NCBI GenBank assembly: GCA_036557885.1
Contig: DATBGS010000139.1
Location: forward strand, 1-49,197
Direction of reading: 5' to 3'
Source of the DNA: DATBGS01 sp036557885
GTDB taxonomy: Bacteria; Chloroflexota; Ktedonobacteria; Ktedonobacterales; DATBGS01
DNA length: 49,197 nt
The notes under the pieces: generated by a model
The model's database searches: none
Seen by the model: only the letters and a program-made list of their open reading frames with translations
Told to the model about the DNA's origin: nothing
Shown here: positions 1 through 8,185 of the stretch, one piece after another
Layout: every line of letters starts with the position of its first letter
Numbering within the stretch: the first letter of the stretch is position 1
Program-made: the position numbers and the translations under genes

Positions 1-42
1 CTGGTATCCAGGGCTATGATCGCTTTTCTGAGGAGAGGCATG

Positions 43-1518
43 ATGACACCTCCATTTCGCCAGCCGAGGAGCACTACAAAGCAGGCGCAGTTTCAGTGGC
101 AGACAATGGTGCAAACGAAAGCGTTGGAACCCGGCTGGCACGATCACCTCACCTGGCAACTCTTTGCCGTTGCCACTGTGCGTGTCTCTGGCAACGGCTC
201 CATCATGCCAACGATTCTTGAGGCCCACGTCCTGGGGAATATGGAGCGCTTGTATAAGGCGCGGGTACGCGAGCACGCAGTAGATGTGCGGGTGGCGTAT
301 GAAGCGCTGGCGCACATGCGCTTACGCGAGGCGCCGCCCTGCGAATTGCGCATCAAGACGACAGACGGCACGTCTGGCGTGACGATTGACCCACCCGTGC
401 CCCCTAGCCAGGAGGACTGGCAGGCGCTTGTTGAGCACCTCTGGTCTGAGCTTCGGCAGGACGAGGAGCTACGCCTGGATTGGGGCGTAGCCCCCTCCCA
501 GCCCGGTCAATCAGGCATCTACTTCCCACAGCGCCTGCTGCTTTCGCGCTTTCGCCTGTTCCCTCATGTGCAATGGGAGGAAATGCCGCCGACGTTGCAG
601 GATGGGCAGCGACCCACGACCTGGCAGCAAGAACTGCGCCTGGCGCGTGACCAGTTCCATCCCTGGGTGCTGCACGCGCGGGTGGGCTGGCGAGCGCGAG
701 AAGATACAGAAGAGGTGTGGGCGCAGCCCCCTCCACCGCCGCCGGAAGGGGAGGGATGGGAAGACCTGGAGCCAGATGGCATGCAGGGGGAAAGTGACGA
801 ATGGTTCCCAGGCAATGAGGGCGCGCCGGAAATCCAACAGCACCCGCAGCAGCGGGCGATCAAACCACTTCCGTCTGCCCCGATTGATTGGCAGGCGCTG
901 CTGAAGCGCAGGGGCGGGCTGCTGCTGGCCGGGGCATTGCTGCTGGCGTTTATCATGATTGGGGGCAGCGTGCTCACCCTGGGCTTCCTTCAGGGCAGCA
1001 CACCAGTTGGCCCATCCGCCACAGCGATCACCCGTGCTTCGCCCACCGGGGCGGCAGGCGATCAGGCATCACCTGCAACGCAACCCACCTTTACCGCTGC
1101 AACTACGCCGTCACCAACCGCTGGAGCGACCAGCACGCCCACTGCAACGGAGATGCCTGGGCTGGTGGTGAATTGGAGCGTGACGACGACGGGTTCCACG
1201 TCGCAGCGCTGCTCACCGCCACACCGCAATATCTCCTCGCTTACCCTGACAATAGACAACAGGCAAAGCACCACTGCGCTCACCTGGCAGGTGACGATCA
1301 CGGATAAAGACCCGGCAGGGAAGGTCTGGGCCACCGCCAGCACAACGAGCGGAACTGTTGCGGCGGGCCAGCAAGCCAAAACCACCCTGACGCCCATCAG
1401 CAGCCTCTGCCAGGATATGGCGAACTCCAAGAATCCCGCCGATTACCATGCCATTATCAGCGGGAGCGCGGCGGGCCAGACAAAACAGGTGACGATTACG
1501 GTTACTGTGAAGCCTTAG
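43..1518 (+). CDS. Hypothetical single-pass membrane protein with Ig-like extracytoplasmic domain
   Basis: I do not recognise the family. The first 290 or so residues look cytoplasmic and charged, with a Pro/Glu-rich stretch. One membrane segment (Gly/Leu/Ala-rich, about residues 292-318) follows, then a Thr/Pro/Ala-rich linker of about 60 residues and a C-terminal beta-rich domain of about 120 residues with two cysteines, resembling a cell-surface Ig-like fold. I chose ATG 43 because AGGAGAGG at 31-38 gives normal spacing to it. ATG 40 and ATG 16 are in frame upstream but fit that site worse. The 3' end overlaps the convergent MFS gene by 17 bp. The linker and outward C-terminal domain suggest a surface sensor or adhesion role, which is inference only. 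Confidence 0.75.
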   Translation: MTPPFRQPRSTTKQAQFQWQTMVQTKALEPGWHDHLTWQLFAVATVRVSGNGSIMPTILEAHVLGNMERLYKARVREHAVDVRVAYEALAHMRLREAPPCELRIKTTDGTSGVTIDPPVPPSQEDWQALVEHLWSELRQDEELRLDWGVAPSQPGQSGIYFPQRLLLSRFRLFPHVQWEEMPPTLQDGQRPTTWQQELRLARDQFHPWVLHARVGWRAREDTEEVWAQPPPPPPEGEGWEDLEPDGMQGESDEWFPGNEGAPEIQQHPQQRAIKPLPSAPIDWQALLKRRGGLLLAGALLLAFIMIGGSVLTLGFLQGSTPVGPSATAITRASPTGAAGDQASPATQPTFTAATTPSPTAGATSTPTATEMPGLVVNWSVTTTGSTSQRCSPPHRNISSLTLTIDNRQSTTALTWQVTITDKDPAGKVWATASTTSGTVAAGQQAKTTLTPISSLCQDMANSKNPADYHAIISGSAAGQTKQVTITVTVKP

Positions 1519-2866
1519 CCGCTGCCAGTTCCGCCTCTACCTCGGCCAGCGGTTTCGCGTGGCGCACATGCGGGTTAATGCTCGCGGCAATGGAAAGCGC
1601 CACCAGACACGCGGTAAACGCCAGCGTGGTTGGCCCCACATCCACCTTTTCCAGCAGCCAGCCCGTCAGCCCCATGCCCAGCGGGATAAAGCCGAAGGCC
1701 AGCAGCCGGAAGACGCTGTTGACGCGCCCCTGCAACGTATCGGGGATGAGCGCCAGCCGATAGCTGAACTGCACGACGTTATAGATCGGGCTGGTCACAA
1801 AGATCACCGCTGTAATGAGGCCCAGAAAGTAGGGGTTGGGTGCAATGATGTAGAGCGGCAGGGCCAGCGCCTGGACCCAGGTCATGGAGATGATCACCGC
1901 GCCAAAGCTAAAGCGCTTCTGGATGAAGGGGCCAATCACCGAACCAACAATGCCCCCAACCGAGCCGATGGCGAAGAGGATGCCGATCACCGTAGGTGAC
2001 GCGCCCTGGCGCTGCGCAATGACGATCACGATCAGAAACGTGCCGGAGTTAAAGTTCAGGCCGCCGGTCAGGAACGCCATAAAGCGGATAAGCGGCTGGC
2101 TCCAGAGCCAGACCAGCCCTTCCTTGATTTCTTCCCAGAGGTTGCGGTGTTCCCCCGTGCGCGCGCCCTGAAACTGCGCCTTGATGAAGAAAAGCGAGAT
2201 CACCGAGGCCGCGTAGGACACGGCGTCGGCGGCAAACGGCAGGATTTTGCTAAAACTGTAGATGACGCCAGCCAGCGGCGAGCCAGCCAGCACTGCGAAG
2301 ATTTCCGATGCCTGGTTCTGGCCGGTGGCGGCGGGCAGTTGCTCTTTGCTGACGACGCGGGGTAGGCAGGCGACCTCGGCAATGTTAAAGAAGACAAAGA
2401 GGCTGCCCTCAACAATCGTGACGAGATACAACTGAAAGAGCGGCACCGTCCCATAGAGGGCATAGACCAGCGCGATGCTGCCCAGGGCGATAGCCCGCCC
2501 GGTGTCGCACAAAATCATCACGCGCTTGCGGTCCCAGCGGTCAATCAGCGCGCCCACCGGCAGGCTAAAGACGAGATACGGGATGGAGCGCGCCGCGCCC
2601 AGAAAGCCCGCCTGCGCGGGGGAGCCGGTCAGAAAGAGCACCAGCAGCGGGAAGGCAAAGCCGGAGATGTTGCTACCCAGGCTGGAAACCAGTTGGCCGC
2701 CCCAGAGCAAAAGATAATCGCGGTTGTACCATAACGAGGGTATCTTGGCAGGCGCCTCTTTGACAGGCTCGGTAAGCGCGTCGTTCATGGCGACTGGGAC
2801 GCCTGGCTCACCAGCTATAATGGGCTGCTCCTTGGTAGTCAAAGACTCATCGCTGGTAGTGGACAT
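1502..2866 (-). CDS. MFS transporter, EntS-like (MFS_3) drug/siderophore exporter family
   Basis: A 454-residue, 12-TM major facilitator. After a 45-residue hydrophilic N-terminus comes the typical entry 'LWYNRDYLLLWGGQ'. The MFS motif A loop GALIDRWDRKR (residues 105-115) lies between TM2 and TM3, and a long central cytoplasmic loop with 'LWEEIKEGLVWLW' (about 246-258) is typical of the EntS-like group. It is a paralogue of the exporter at 3556-4875. It starts 23 nt after the stop of the ArsR-type regulator on the same strand, so the two are probably co-transcribed. Substrate unknown. Export of a hydrophobic or toxic compound is the usual role when such pumps sit with an ArsR-type regulator. 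Confidence 0.88.
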   Translation of the reverse strand: MSTTSDESLTTKEQPIIAGEPGVPVAMNDALTEPVKEAPAKIPSLWYNRDYLLLWGGQLVSSLGSNISGFAFPLLVLFLTGSPAQAGFLGAARSIPYLVFSLPVGALIDRWDRKRVMILCDTGRAIALGSIALVYALYGTVPLFQLYLVTIVEGSLFVFFNIAEVACLPRVVSKEQLPAATGQNQASEIFAVLAGSPLAGVIYSFSKILPFAADAVSYAASVISLFFIKAQFQGARTGEHRNLWEEIKEGLVWLWSQPLIRFMAFLTGGLNFNSGTFLIVIVIAQRQGASPTVIGILFAIGSVGGIVGSVIGPFIQKRFSFGAVIISMTWVQALALPLYIIAPNPYFLGLITAVIFVTSPIYNVVQFSYRLALIPDTLQGRVNSVFRLLAFGFIPLGMGLTGWLLEKVDVGPTTLAFTACLVALSIAASINPHVRHAKPLAEVEAELAAAKASQ

Positions 2867-2889
2867 ACTATACCTGCTTTCTATGCGCT

Positions 2890-3489
2890 TTATTCCTGGT
2901 TGGGCACGTCTGGCGGCAGATCGGGCCAGTTGGTCAGGTAGATGCTGGCAACCAGGCCATACACCTTTTCGCCTGGAACTGCGCGCTGGCGGAACTCTTC
3001 GGCCAGCGCCTCAAGGCGTTTGGCAAATTCGCGCACCTCACTTGCTGAGATGCGCGCGTGGAAAATGAGACTGGTTGAAGGGTCGTCGGGGTCAGTTGTC
3101 GTCGCCATCTCTCCCAGCGCCTGGCGTAGCAACATCCCCAACACAGGTTGCGTTGCTGATGGGTCCGATTGCAAGGTGGCTAACACGTCGGACGATGTCC
3201 GAAAGTGGCGCGCCACGCGGCCATAGTATTTCTCGATGATGGCGCGCACTGGCCGCGTGCGCACCACATGAATCAGGCCCGCCCCCTCAAGCACCTTGAG
3301 GTGATGCCCGATGGTCCCCTTGGGCTGCTCCAGCATCTCGGAAAGCTGCTTAGTGGTGAGCGCCTGCTGTCCAAGCATCCCCAGAATCTTCTGGCGCGTG
3401 GGGTCACTGATCGCCTTGAAGTGCTCCAGGGTGGTGAGTTCCAGCGCGTCATCCAGTTCATAGTCTGGATATGTCGTATGGTCTGTCAT
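2890..3489 (-). CDS. ArsR-type winged-helix transcriptional regulator
   Basis: A 199-residue protein. Residues about 20-80 form a classic ArsR/HTH_20 winged helix: 'FKAISDPTRQKILGML', then 'TTKQLSEML' and a recognition helix around 'PKGTIGHHLKVLE'. The C-terminal 120 residues are helical and carry no obvious metal-binding cysteines, so a small-molecule ligand or no ligand is more likely than metal sensing. An upstream in-frame ATG at 3552 exists, but the strong promoter at 3496-3524 lies inside that extension, so ATG 3489 is the supported start and the mRNA is probably leaderless. The gene lies between two paralogous MFS exporters and presumably controls them. Confidence 0.88.
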   Translation of the reverse strand: MTDHTTYPDYELDDALELTTLEHFKAISDPTRQKILGMLGQQALTTKQLSEMLEQPKGTIGHHLKVLEGAGLIHVVRTRPVRAIIEKYYGRVARHFRTSSDVLATLQSDPSATQPVLGMLLRQALGEMATTTDPDDPSTSLIFHARISASEVREFAKRLEALAEEFRQRAVPGEKVYGLVASIYLTNWPDLPPDVPNQE

Positions 3490-3518
3490 ATTAGTTATAT
3501 ACCATTTTTCCAGACCAT
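3478..3518. promoter_or_regulatory. Inverted repeat spanning the regulator promoter (candidate operator)
   Basis: Perfect 8-bp arms ATGGTCTG (3478-3485) and CAGACCAT (3511-3518) are separated by 25 bp. One arm covers codons 1-4 of the regulator; the other lies in the promoter spacer. A bound dimer would block the -10, consistent with autorepression. This is inference from position. Confidence 0.45.
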
Positions 3519-3524
3519 TGTCAA
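3496..3524 (-). promoter_or_regulatory. Consensus sigma-70-like promoter of the ArsR-type regulator
   Basis: On the minus strand: TTGACA (3524-3519), exactly 17 nt, then TATATA (3501-3496). The -10 ends 6 nt before the ATG at 3489, so transcription should start at or next to the A of the start codon. Confidence 0.8.
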
Positions 3525-3555
3525 GATGAATCTGCCAGGAAATAGCCATCACTTT

Positions 3556-4875
3556 TTACTCCGCCTCGATGCTCACCTCAGGCTGCGCGGGCGGATTGTC
3601 CCCTGGCCGGGAAGCATGACGAATATCTGGGTTGAGTGTGATCATCAGCGCCAACACCACAAAGCCGACGGCCAGCAGCAAGATCGTGGCAATGGGGCCG
3701 ATTTGTTGCAGCAGCAGGCCCGTCACCGCCTGCCCAACGGGAATCAGACCGTAGGCAAAGACCCGCACCGCGCTGTTCACCCGGCCTTGCAGCGCATCGG
3801 GGATGAGCGAGAGCCGATAGCTCATCACGACGACGTTAAAGATAGGGCCGATCAGGAAATACGCCGCCGAGAGCACACCCAGCAGCAGCGGGGTGGAGGC
3901 CAGCGCGTACAGCGGCCAGATCAGCGCGTTAATCCAGATGAACGTAATCACCACGCGCCCAAAGCTCCAACGTTTCTGGATGAGTGGGGCCAGCAGCGAG
4001 CCAAGAATCACGCCAACCGAGCCAATGGCAAAGATCACGCCAATGGTGGAAGACGACGCCCCCTGGTGCTGCGCCAGCACAATGATGATCAGGCCAAAGC
4101 CTGCCCCCAGGAAATTGAGGATGCTGCCCATCAGAGCGGTAAAACGGACGATGGGCTGATGCCACATCCAGCGCAGCCCTTCGGCAATCTCCGCGCGCAG
4201 GTTGCGCGTCCTGGCGCTGCGCTCCTCTTGAAAGCTGGTGCGAATCAGCAAGAGCGAGCCAACCGAGAAGACATACGAGAACGCATCGGTGAAAAACGGC
4301 AGCATGCGCCCTAGCCCATAGAGCACGCCGCCCAGCGGCGGCCCCACCAGCACCGAGGCCCCATCTAATGTCTGGTACATGCCGGTAGCAGCCGGTAGCT
4401 GCTCCTTAGAGGCGACACGGGGCAGGCAGGCAACTTGCGCAAGATTGAAAAAGACAAACAGGATTCCTTCCACCAGGGCCGTGATGTAGAATTGAAAGAG
4501 CGGCACCGTGCCAAAGAGCGTGTAGACCAGCCCGACGCTGAAGAGCGAGAGCGCCCGCCCGCTATCGGCCAGAATCATCACGCGCTTGCGGTCCCAGCGG
4601 TCCAGCAGCGCGCCCACCGGCAGGCTCAGAAAAAGAAAGGGCAGCGATTGCAGCCCGCCCACAATGCCCGCCTGCACCGGCGAGCCGGTCAGGAAGAGCA
4701 CCAGCAGCGGATAGGCCAGCGCGGAAACCTGCGTGCCCACGCTGGAGAGCATCTGGCCGCTCCAGAGCAAGAGAAAATCGCGGTTGTACCAGAGAGAGCG
4801 CGGCTTCCCCGCTTCGCCCGGCGTGGCCGGGAGCGCTGGTTCGATGGTAGACGCTTCGCTGCTGTTGGGGGGCAT
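3556..4875 (-). CDS. MFS transporter, EntS-like (MFS_3) exporter family
   Basis: A 439-residue, 12-TM major facilitator and a clear paralogue of 1502-2866, with the same 'SLWYNRDFLLLW' entry. The motif A loop GALLDRWDRKR is at residues 88-98 and the central loop contains 'EIAEGLRWMWHQP'. It has its own strong AT-rich promoter at 4939-4967. Its stop is 66 nt before the start of the ArsR-type gene, so the regulator can be read either by read-through or from its own promoter. The start at 4875 is preceded by a weak AGG. Substrate unknown. Confidence 0.88.
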   Translation of the reverse strand: MPPNSSEASTIEPALPATPGEAGKPRSLWYNRDFLLLWSGQMLSSVGTQVSALAYPLLVLFLTGSPVQAGIVGGLQSLPFLFLSLPVGALLDRWDRKRVMILADSGRALSLFSVGLVYTLFGTVPLFQFYITALVEGILFVFFNLAQVACLPRVASKEQLPAATGMYQTLDGASVLVGPPLGGVLYGLGRMLPFFTDAFSYVFSVGSLLLIRTSFQEERSARTRNLRAEIAEGLRWMWHQPIVRFTALMGSILNFLGAGFGLIIIVLAQHQGASSSTIGVIFAIGSVGVILGSLLAPLIQKRWSFGRVVITFIWINALIWPLYALASTPLLLGVLSAAYFLIGPIFNVVVMSYRLSLIPDALQGRVNSAVRVFAYGLIPVGQAVTGLLLQQIGPIATILLLAVGFVVLALMITLNPDIRHASRPGDNPPAQPEVSIEAE

Positions 4876-4938
4876 GCGTGCCTGCTTTCACACCCTTGCC
4901 GGGCGCTTCTTCTCGAAGAATTTAAATATGATATTGAT

Positions 4939-4967
4939 TTTATAACATGAGTTATTAAAAAAGTCAA
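4939..4967 (-). promoter_or_regulatory. Promoter of the upstream MFS exporter, with palindrome over the -10
   Basis: Minus strand TTGACT (4967-4962), 17 nt, TATAAA (4944-4939) in a very AT-rich island. An inverted repeat ATAAC-N4-GTTAT (4942-4955) overlaps the -10 and spacer. The motif ATAACTnAT recurs just upstream of the regulator start, which makes a shared operator possible. Confidence 0.7.
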
Positions 4968-4990
4968 TATGCTTCCCATTTTCCCAGTAT

Positions 4991-5019
4991 TTGACAGGAG
5001 CCATCAGCTACGCTAGCAT
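4991..5019 (+). promoter_or_regulatory. Promoter of the acyltransferase gene (leaderless type)
   Basis: TTGACA (4991-4996), 17 nt, TAGCAT (5014-5019), then 6 nt to ATG 5026. No Shine-Dalgarno sequence can fit, so the transcript is probably leaderless. Confidence 0.6.
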
Positions 5020-5025
5020 GGCGCC

Positions 5026-6372
5026 ATGAGCGAAAATACGCAGGAACAAGAGCTGGCGGTTAAAACCGCCAGCTCCTCAACTGGCACCTTGCCTGCGCTG
5101 GATGGCCTGCGTGGGCTGGCGATTGCGCTGGTCCTGTGGTATCACCTGATGGACCCGCGCGTGGTGCTGGGCAGCACCGCGCCGCTGCCGCTGTATGGGT
5201 TGCTGGGCAGCGGATTCTCTGGTGTGTTCCTGTTCTTTGTGCTTTCCGGCTTTTTGCTATTCTTGCCCTATGCCCGCGCCTTGCTGAGCGGGCAGCGCTG
5301 GCCCTCCGCCCGCGAGTTTTATCGGCGGCGCGCGCTGCGCATCCTCCCGGCCTATTACGTTTCGCTGGCGTTTGTGCTGCTCACCCAGGTTGCACTGGTA
5401 ACACGCCTGGGCAGCCCGACCCTGGTGTATCTGCTGGCGCTGCTGCTGCATGATACGCGCATCGAAGCATTTAACCTGGCCGTCGCGCTCAACCTGCCGC
5501 TCTGGACGCTGGCGGTGGAATGGCAATTTTATCTGCTGCTGCCCTGGCTGGCGCTGGGGCTGGCAAAACTGGCAAAGGGACGGACCGGCACCCCTCAAAG
5601 CAGGGACACGGGGGACGCCGGTGGTACAAGTGGCTCGTCACCCCTGTACCACCGGCATCCTTGCCGGTTCTGGGTGGGGCTGGGGCTGGCCGGGTTGGTG
5701 CTGCTGGGGTTGGGGATACGCGCGCTGGCGGCGCTGCTGCATTACGGCGCGGGCGTGGCCGACCCGATGGCTCTGCCTGGCCTGGGTGGGGTGCTGCTGC
5801 GCCTCGCCTACGGCGTGAAGGGCAAATACCTGGAGGTCTTCGCGCTGGGTATGGCGCTCTGCCTGTTCTACGTCTTTGGCGTGGAGCAGGGCCGACTTTC
5901 CGCGCAACTGAAGCAGCGACTCAGCCGCCTGGCCTGCCTGGGCGCGCTCATTGGGCTGATTGGCTGCGTCTTCTGGAGCGCCGCTGCCGGACGCATCACC
6001 CCGGCGGGCGGCGAGTGGATTTTTCCGCCCGGCGCTTCGTGGAGCGTGCTGGGCGAATGGACGCTGGGGCTGTGCTTTGCGCTGCTGCTGATGGGGGTGC
6101 TGCTGGGCGGGCCGATGCTCAACGCCATCTTCTCCTGGGCGCCGCTGCGTTTCCTGGGCAAGATCAGCTTTAGTCTCTACCTCTGGCATGTGCCGCTGCT
6201 GGCCCTGCTGCCGCCCATGCCCTCCTACCCGCTGCTGGTGCTGGTGAGCCTGGCGGTAGTGCTGCCCTGGTCCGCCGCCTCGTATTACCTCATCGAGCGC
6301 CCGTTCCTGCGCTGGCGGCGCTTGCCTCGCGCTGTGAACGAGCAGACACTCCAGGCATCTCCTGAAAGATAG
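5026..6372 (+). CDS. Acyltransferase-3 family membrane protein (OatA/WecH-like)
   Basis: A 448-residue protein with about ten membrane segments. The family entry 'LDGLRGLAIALVLWYHL' is at residues 25-41 with the putative catalytic His40, followed by 'YRRRALRILPAYYVSL' around residues 99-114 and a C-terminal 'SFSLYLWHVPLLALL' helix. These enzymes move acyl groups, often acetyl, onto sugars, lipids or peptidoglycan in the membrane. Residues about 186-214 (Gly/Ser/Thr/Arg-rich, hydrophilic) are an in-frame copy of a dispersed palindromic repeat in a loop between TM helices. Codons 9-17 carry a second palindrome. The gene is divergent from the MFS/regulator set. Confidence 0.88.
   Translation: MSENTQEQELAVKTASSSTGTLPALDGLRGLAIALVLWYHLMDPRVVLGSTAPLPLYGLLGSGFSGVFLFFVLSGFLLFLPYARALLSGQRWPSAREFYRRRALRILPAYYVSLAFVLLTQVALVTRLGSPTLVYLLALLLHDTRIEAFNLAVALNLPLWTLAVEWQFYLLLPWLALGLAKLAKGRTGTPQSRDTGDAGGTSGSSPLYHRHPCRFWVGLGLAGLVLLGLGIRALAALLHYGAGVADPMALPGLGGVLLRLAYGVKGKYLEVFALGMALCLFYVFGVEQGRLSAQLKQRLSRLACLGALIGLIGCVFWSAAAGRITPAGGEWIFPPGASWSVLGEWTLGLCFALLLMGVLLGGPMLNAIFSWAPLRFLGKISFSLYLWHVPLLALLPPMPSYPLLVLVSLAVVLPWSAASYYLIERPFLRWRRLPRAVNEQTLQASPER
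5050..5075. repeat. 26-bp palindrome inside the acyltransferase N-terminal codons
   Basis: Arms GAGCTGGCGGTT (5050-5061) and AACCGCCAGCTC (5064-5075) are perfect, with a 2-nt AA centre. The core GCGGTTAAAACCGC recurs at 46514-46527, where it contains the stop codon of an esterase gene. Confidence 0.75.
5585..5667. repeat. Dispersed palindromic repeat inserted in the acyltransferase CDS
   Basis: Outer ends CCGGCA (5585-5590) and TGCCGG (5662-5667) enclose inner 16-bp arms with one mismatch (5613-5628 and 5645-5660; core GCCGGTGGTACA). The sequence cccctcaaagcaggg here matches the reverse complement of part of the repeat at 38022-38121. It stays open in frame and adds about 28 hydrophilic residues. 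Confidence 0.75.
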
Positions 6373-6420
6373 CTTTGAGCGAGGCCATCGCTTACGCTTG
6401 AAGTGAAAGGGGTGTTTGCT

Positions 6421-7161
6421 ATGTATCAGGAACGGAGAACAAGGTTGATTGACAGGTGGCCGCTGCCGCCCGTGCGCACCATCTCCGCCTATCTGCTGAG
6501 AGTCTGGATCGTGGCGCTGGTGCTGACGCCGATTGTCGGGCTGATAGGCGGGCTGTTGGGATTACCAGCCATGTTTGTTAGCCTTCTGTCGTCCGCGCTG
6601 GAGATCACTTTTCTCCAGTTGCTGGGATTTGCCTGGCTGTTTAACCGCATCGCGCAGACCGCCATCGCCAGGGTGCTCAGCGATGGGAGGACGATATACT
6701 GGACCTACAGTGAGCAAGAATGGCCGCAGTTCACCACCCAGTCGTGGCGCAGAGAAAACTGGAACATTCTGATGGGGTTAGGCATCCTGATAGGACTGGC
6801 GCTGGTGGCTGATCTGACTCTAGCAAGCGCACACAGAAACCCTGGCGCTTACATCGTGTGGGAGGCGGCTTTTGTTGCTGCGTATGGTCTGCTGCTCCTC
6901 TTGAAAGCAGTTTTCACCTTGCTAAGCAGAAGACGGACGCTGGCTAGAGAGGTCTACATCAACCCAGAGGGTATTATCATGAGCGGCTGGTATACTTCGC
7001 TGCGCAGTCTGCGAAGCATTTCTTTAGAAGCGGGCGATCCAGCCACACTGCGCTTTCTCATCCGCGCAGGACGTAATAGATCACGGACGATTGAGGTGCC
7101 AGTGCCGCGTGGCCGCGAGGCTGAGGCCGAATATCTGGCCCAACATTTCCAGAAAGAATGA
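6421..7161 (+). CDS. YcxB-like membrane protein
   Basis: A 246-residue protein with two pairs of TM segments (about residues 25-75 and 120-165). Its C-terminal soluble part of about 65 residues has the pattern of the YcxB-like domain: 'YINPEGIIMSGWYTSLR' followed by beta strands. The function of the family is unknown. ATG 6421 is chosen because AAAGGGG at 6407-6413 gives good spacing; the in-frame GTG at 6403 precedes that site. It lies 48 nt after the acyltransferase stop on the same strand and may be co-transcribed with it. There is no strong sign of its substrate or partner. Confidence 0.72.
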   Translation: MYQERRTRLIDRWPLPPVRTISAYLLRVWIVALVLTPIVGLIGGLLGLPAMFVSLLSSALEITFLQLLGFAWLFNRIAQTAIARVLSDGRTIYWTYSEQEWPQFTTQSWRRENWNILMGLGILIGLALVADLTLASAHRNPGAYIVWEAAFVAAYGLLLLLKAVFTLLSRRRTLAREVYINPEGIIMSGWYTSLRSLRSISLEAGDPATLRFLIRAGRNRSRTIEVPVPRGREAEAEYLAQHFQKE

Positions 7162-7186
7162 GCGTTTGGCGCTGCCCCGGATGTGC

Positions 7187-7215
7187 TTGCGGAAAATGAA
7201 GAAGTGAGCTATACT
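7187..7215 (+). promoter_or_regulatory. Promoter of the receiver/NTF2-like gene
   Basis: TTGCGG (7187-7192), 17 nt, TATACT (7210-7215). A leader of about 40 nt follows, with AGGAG just before ATG 7263. The same TTGCGn/TATACT pair drives the kinase gene downstream (8152-8180), suggesting that the two share a sigma factor and strength. Confidence 0.65.
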
Positions 7216-7262
7216 GGCATGTGGTTCTTTGCTGACAGTGCTTTGGTCATAGGAGCGCCCCT

Positions 7263-8030
7263 ATGGACAGGCCACCGGCACATATCCTCGTGGCTGAGGA
7301 CGACGCCGATACCCAGGCGCTCGTCAAGTACGTGCTCCGTGAGGAAGGCTATCAGGTGACTGGGGCCTCATCTCTTGATGAGGCGCAGCGCCAGGTGAAT
7401 ACGGCAGTGTTCGACTTTATTCTGTCGGACACCTTTCGCCTCACAGATCAAAGCCCCCTGAGTTCCCTTGAAGAATTGCGCCTGCTCGCCCAGCCAACCC
7501 CGATTGGCGTCATGACCGCCTGGAACGTCTCTGAAGCGGAAGCAAAACAGCAGGGTTTTGCCTGTCTTCTCTTGAAGCCCTTTGAACTGGATGCAGGGCT
7601 GGCTGCTATTTCCGCCTGCCTGGATAGACCTTTTACCTCTGAGCAGGAGCAGCAAGCGGAGGTCATCAGGCGCTTTTTTGCAGCAGCAGAAAGATATGAT
7701 GTCGAGGAATGTCTGGCATTGTGCACTGAGGACTTTACCTATTACCCTCCAGCTATCATGCGCGCTCCGTTTGAGCAAAAGGCGAGCGGCAAGGCGAGTT
7801 ATCGCGCGCTGCTGGAAGAAGGAGTGGCGTATTTTGGCGGCTTGCGCTACGAAGGACCAGTGATCTTTGCCCGCCCCACCGGGTTAGCGGTGCGCTACGG
7901 CATGCACTGGACGACTTCGGATGGCACCGCTCACCAGAGAGCGGCCCCGCTGCTGGTCTATTTTGCGGGAAACCGCATTGCGCAGTTTGGCCGCAGATTT
8001 ACTGCACCGAGCAGTAAGACCGGCGCCTGA
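7263..8030 (+). CDS. Response-regulator receiver domain fused to NTF2/SnoaL-like domain
   Basis: A 255-residue protein. Residues 1-120 are a receiver domain with all key residues: acidic pair Asp13-Asp14, phospho-acceptor Asp56 ('FILSDT'), Thr85 and Lys105 ('LLKPF'). Residues about 128-245 look like an NTF2/SnoaL-type cone ('VIRRFFAAAERYDVEECLALC', then 'GKASYRALLEEG'). No DNA-binding domain is present, so phosphorylation would act through protein or small-molecule binding. It sits directly upstream of a hybrid histidine kinase with a matching promoter, which is its likely partner. A degenerate paralogue lies at 40108-40923. The NTF2-like assignment of the second domain is moderate. Confidence 0.8.
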   Translation: MDRPPAHILVAEDDADTQALVKYVLREEGYQVTGASSLDEAQRQVNTAVFDFILSDTFRLTDQSPLSSLEELRLLAQPTPIGVMTAWNVSEAEAKQQGFACLLLKPFELDAGLAAISACLDRPFTSEQEQQAEVIRRFFAAAERYDVEECLALCTEDFTYYPPAIMRAPFEQKASGKASYRALLEEGVAYFGGLRYEGPVIFARPTGLAVRYGMHWTTSDGTAHQRAAPLLVYFAGNRIAQFGRRFTAPSSKTGA

Positions 8031-8151
8031 GCCGGCTAACCTCCCCCTGTGGAGACATGAACGGGCGAAGTCGTCTCGCCAGAAACCGGGGCGATGGTGT
8101 GCCACTTGCTATCTTCCAGCGGTCCTGTATCCCTTACTACTGACAGCAGGC

Positions 8152-8180
8152 TTGCGTTTGCGCGGTGAAAGAGATATACT
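8152..8180 (+). promoter_or_regulatory. Promoter of the hybrid histidine kinase (leaderless type)
   Basis: TTGCGT (8152-8157), 17 nt, TATACT (8175-8180), then 5 nt to ATG 8186. The in-frame GTG at 8165 falls inside the promoter and can be discarded as a start. Confidence 0.65.
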
Positions 8181-8185
8181 GGCCT

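Noticed and set aside
3205..4314. Long plus-strand ORF (369 codons) opposite the regulator and MFS gene
   Set aside because: It is antisense to two well-supported genes. The product is His/Arg/Gln-rich, typical of a shadow frame.
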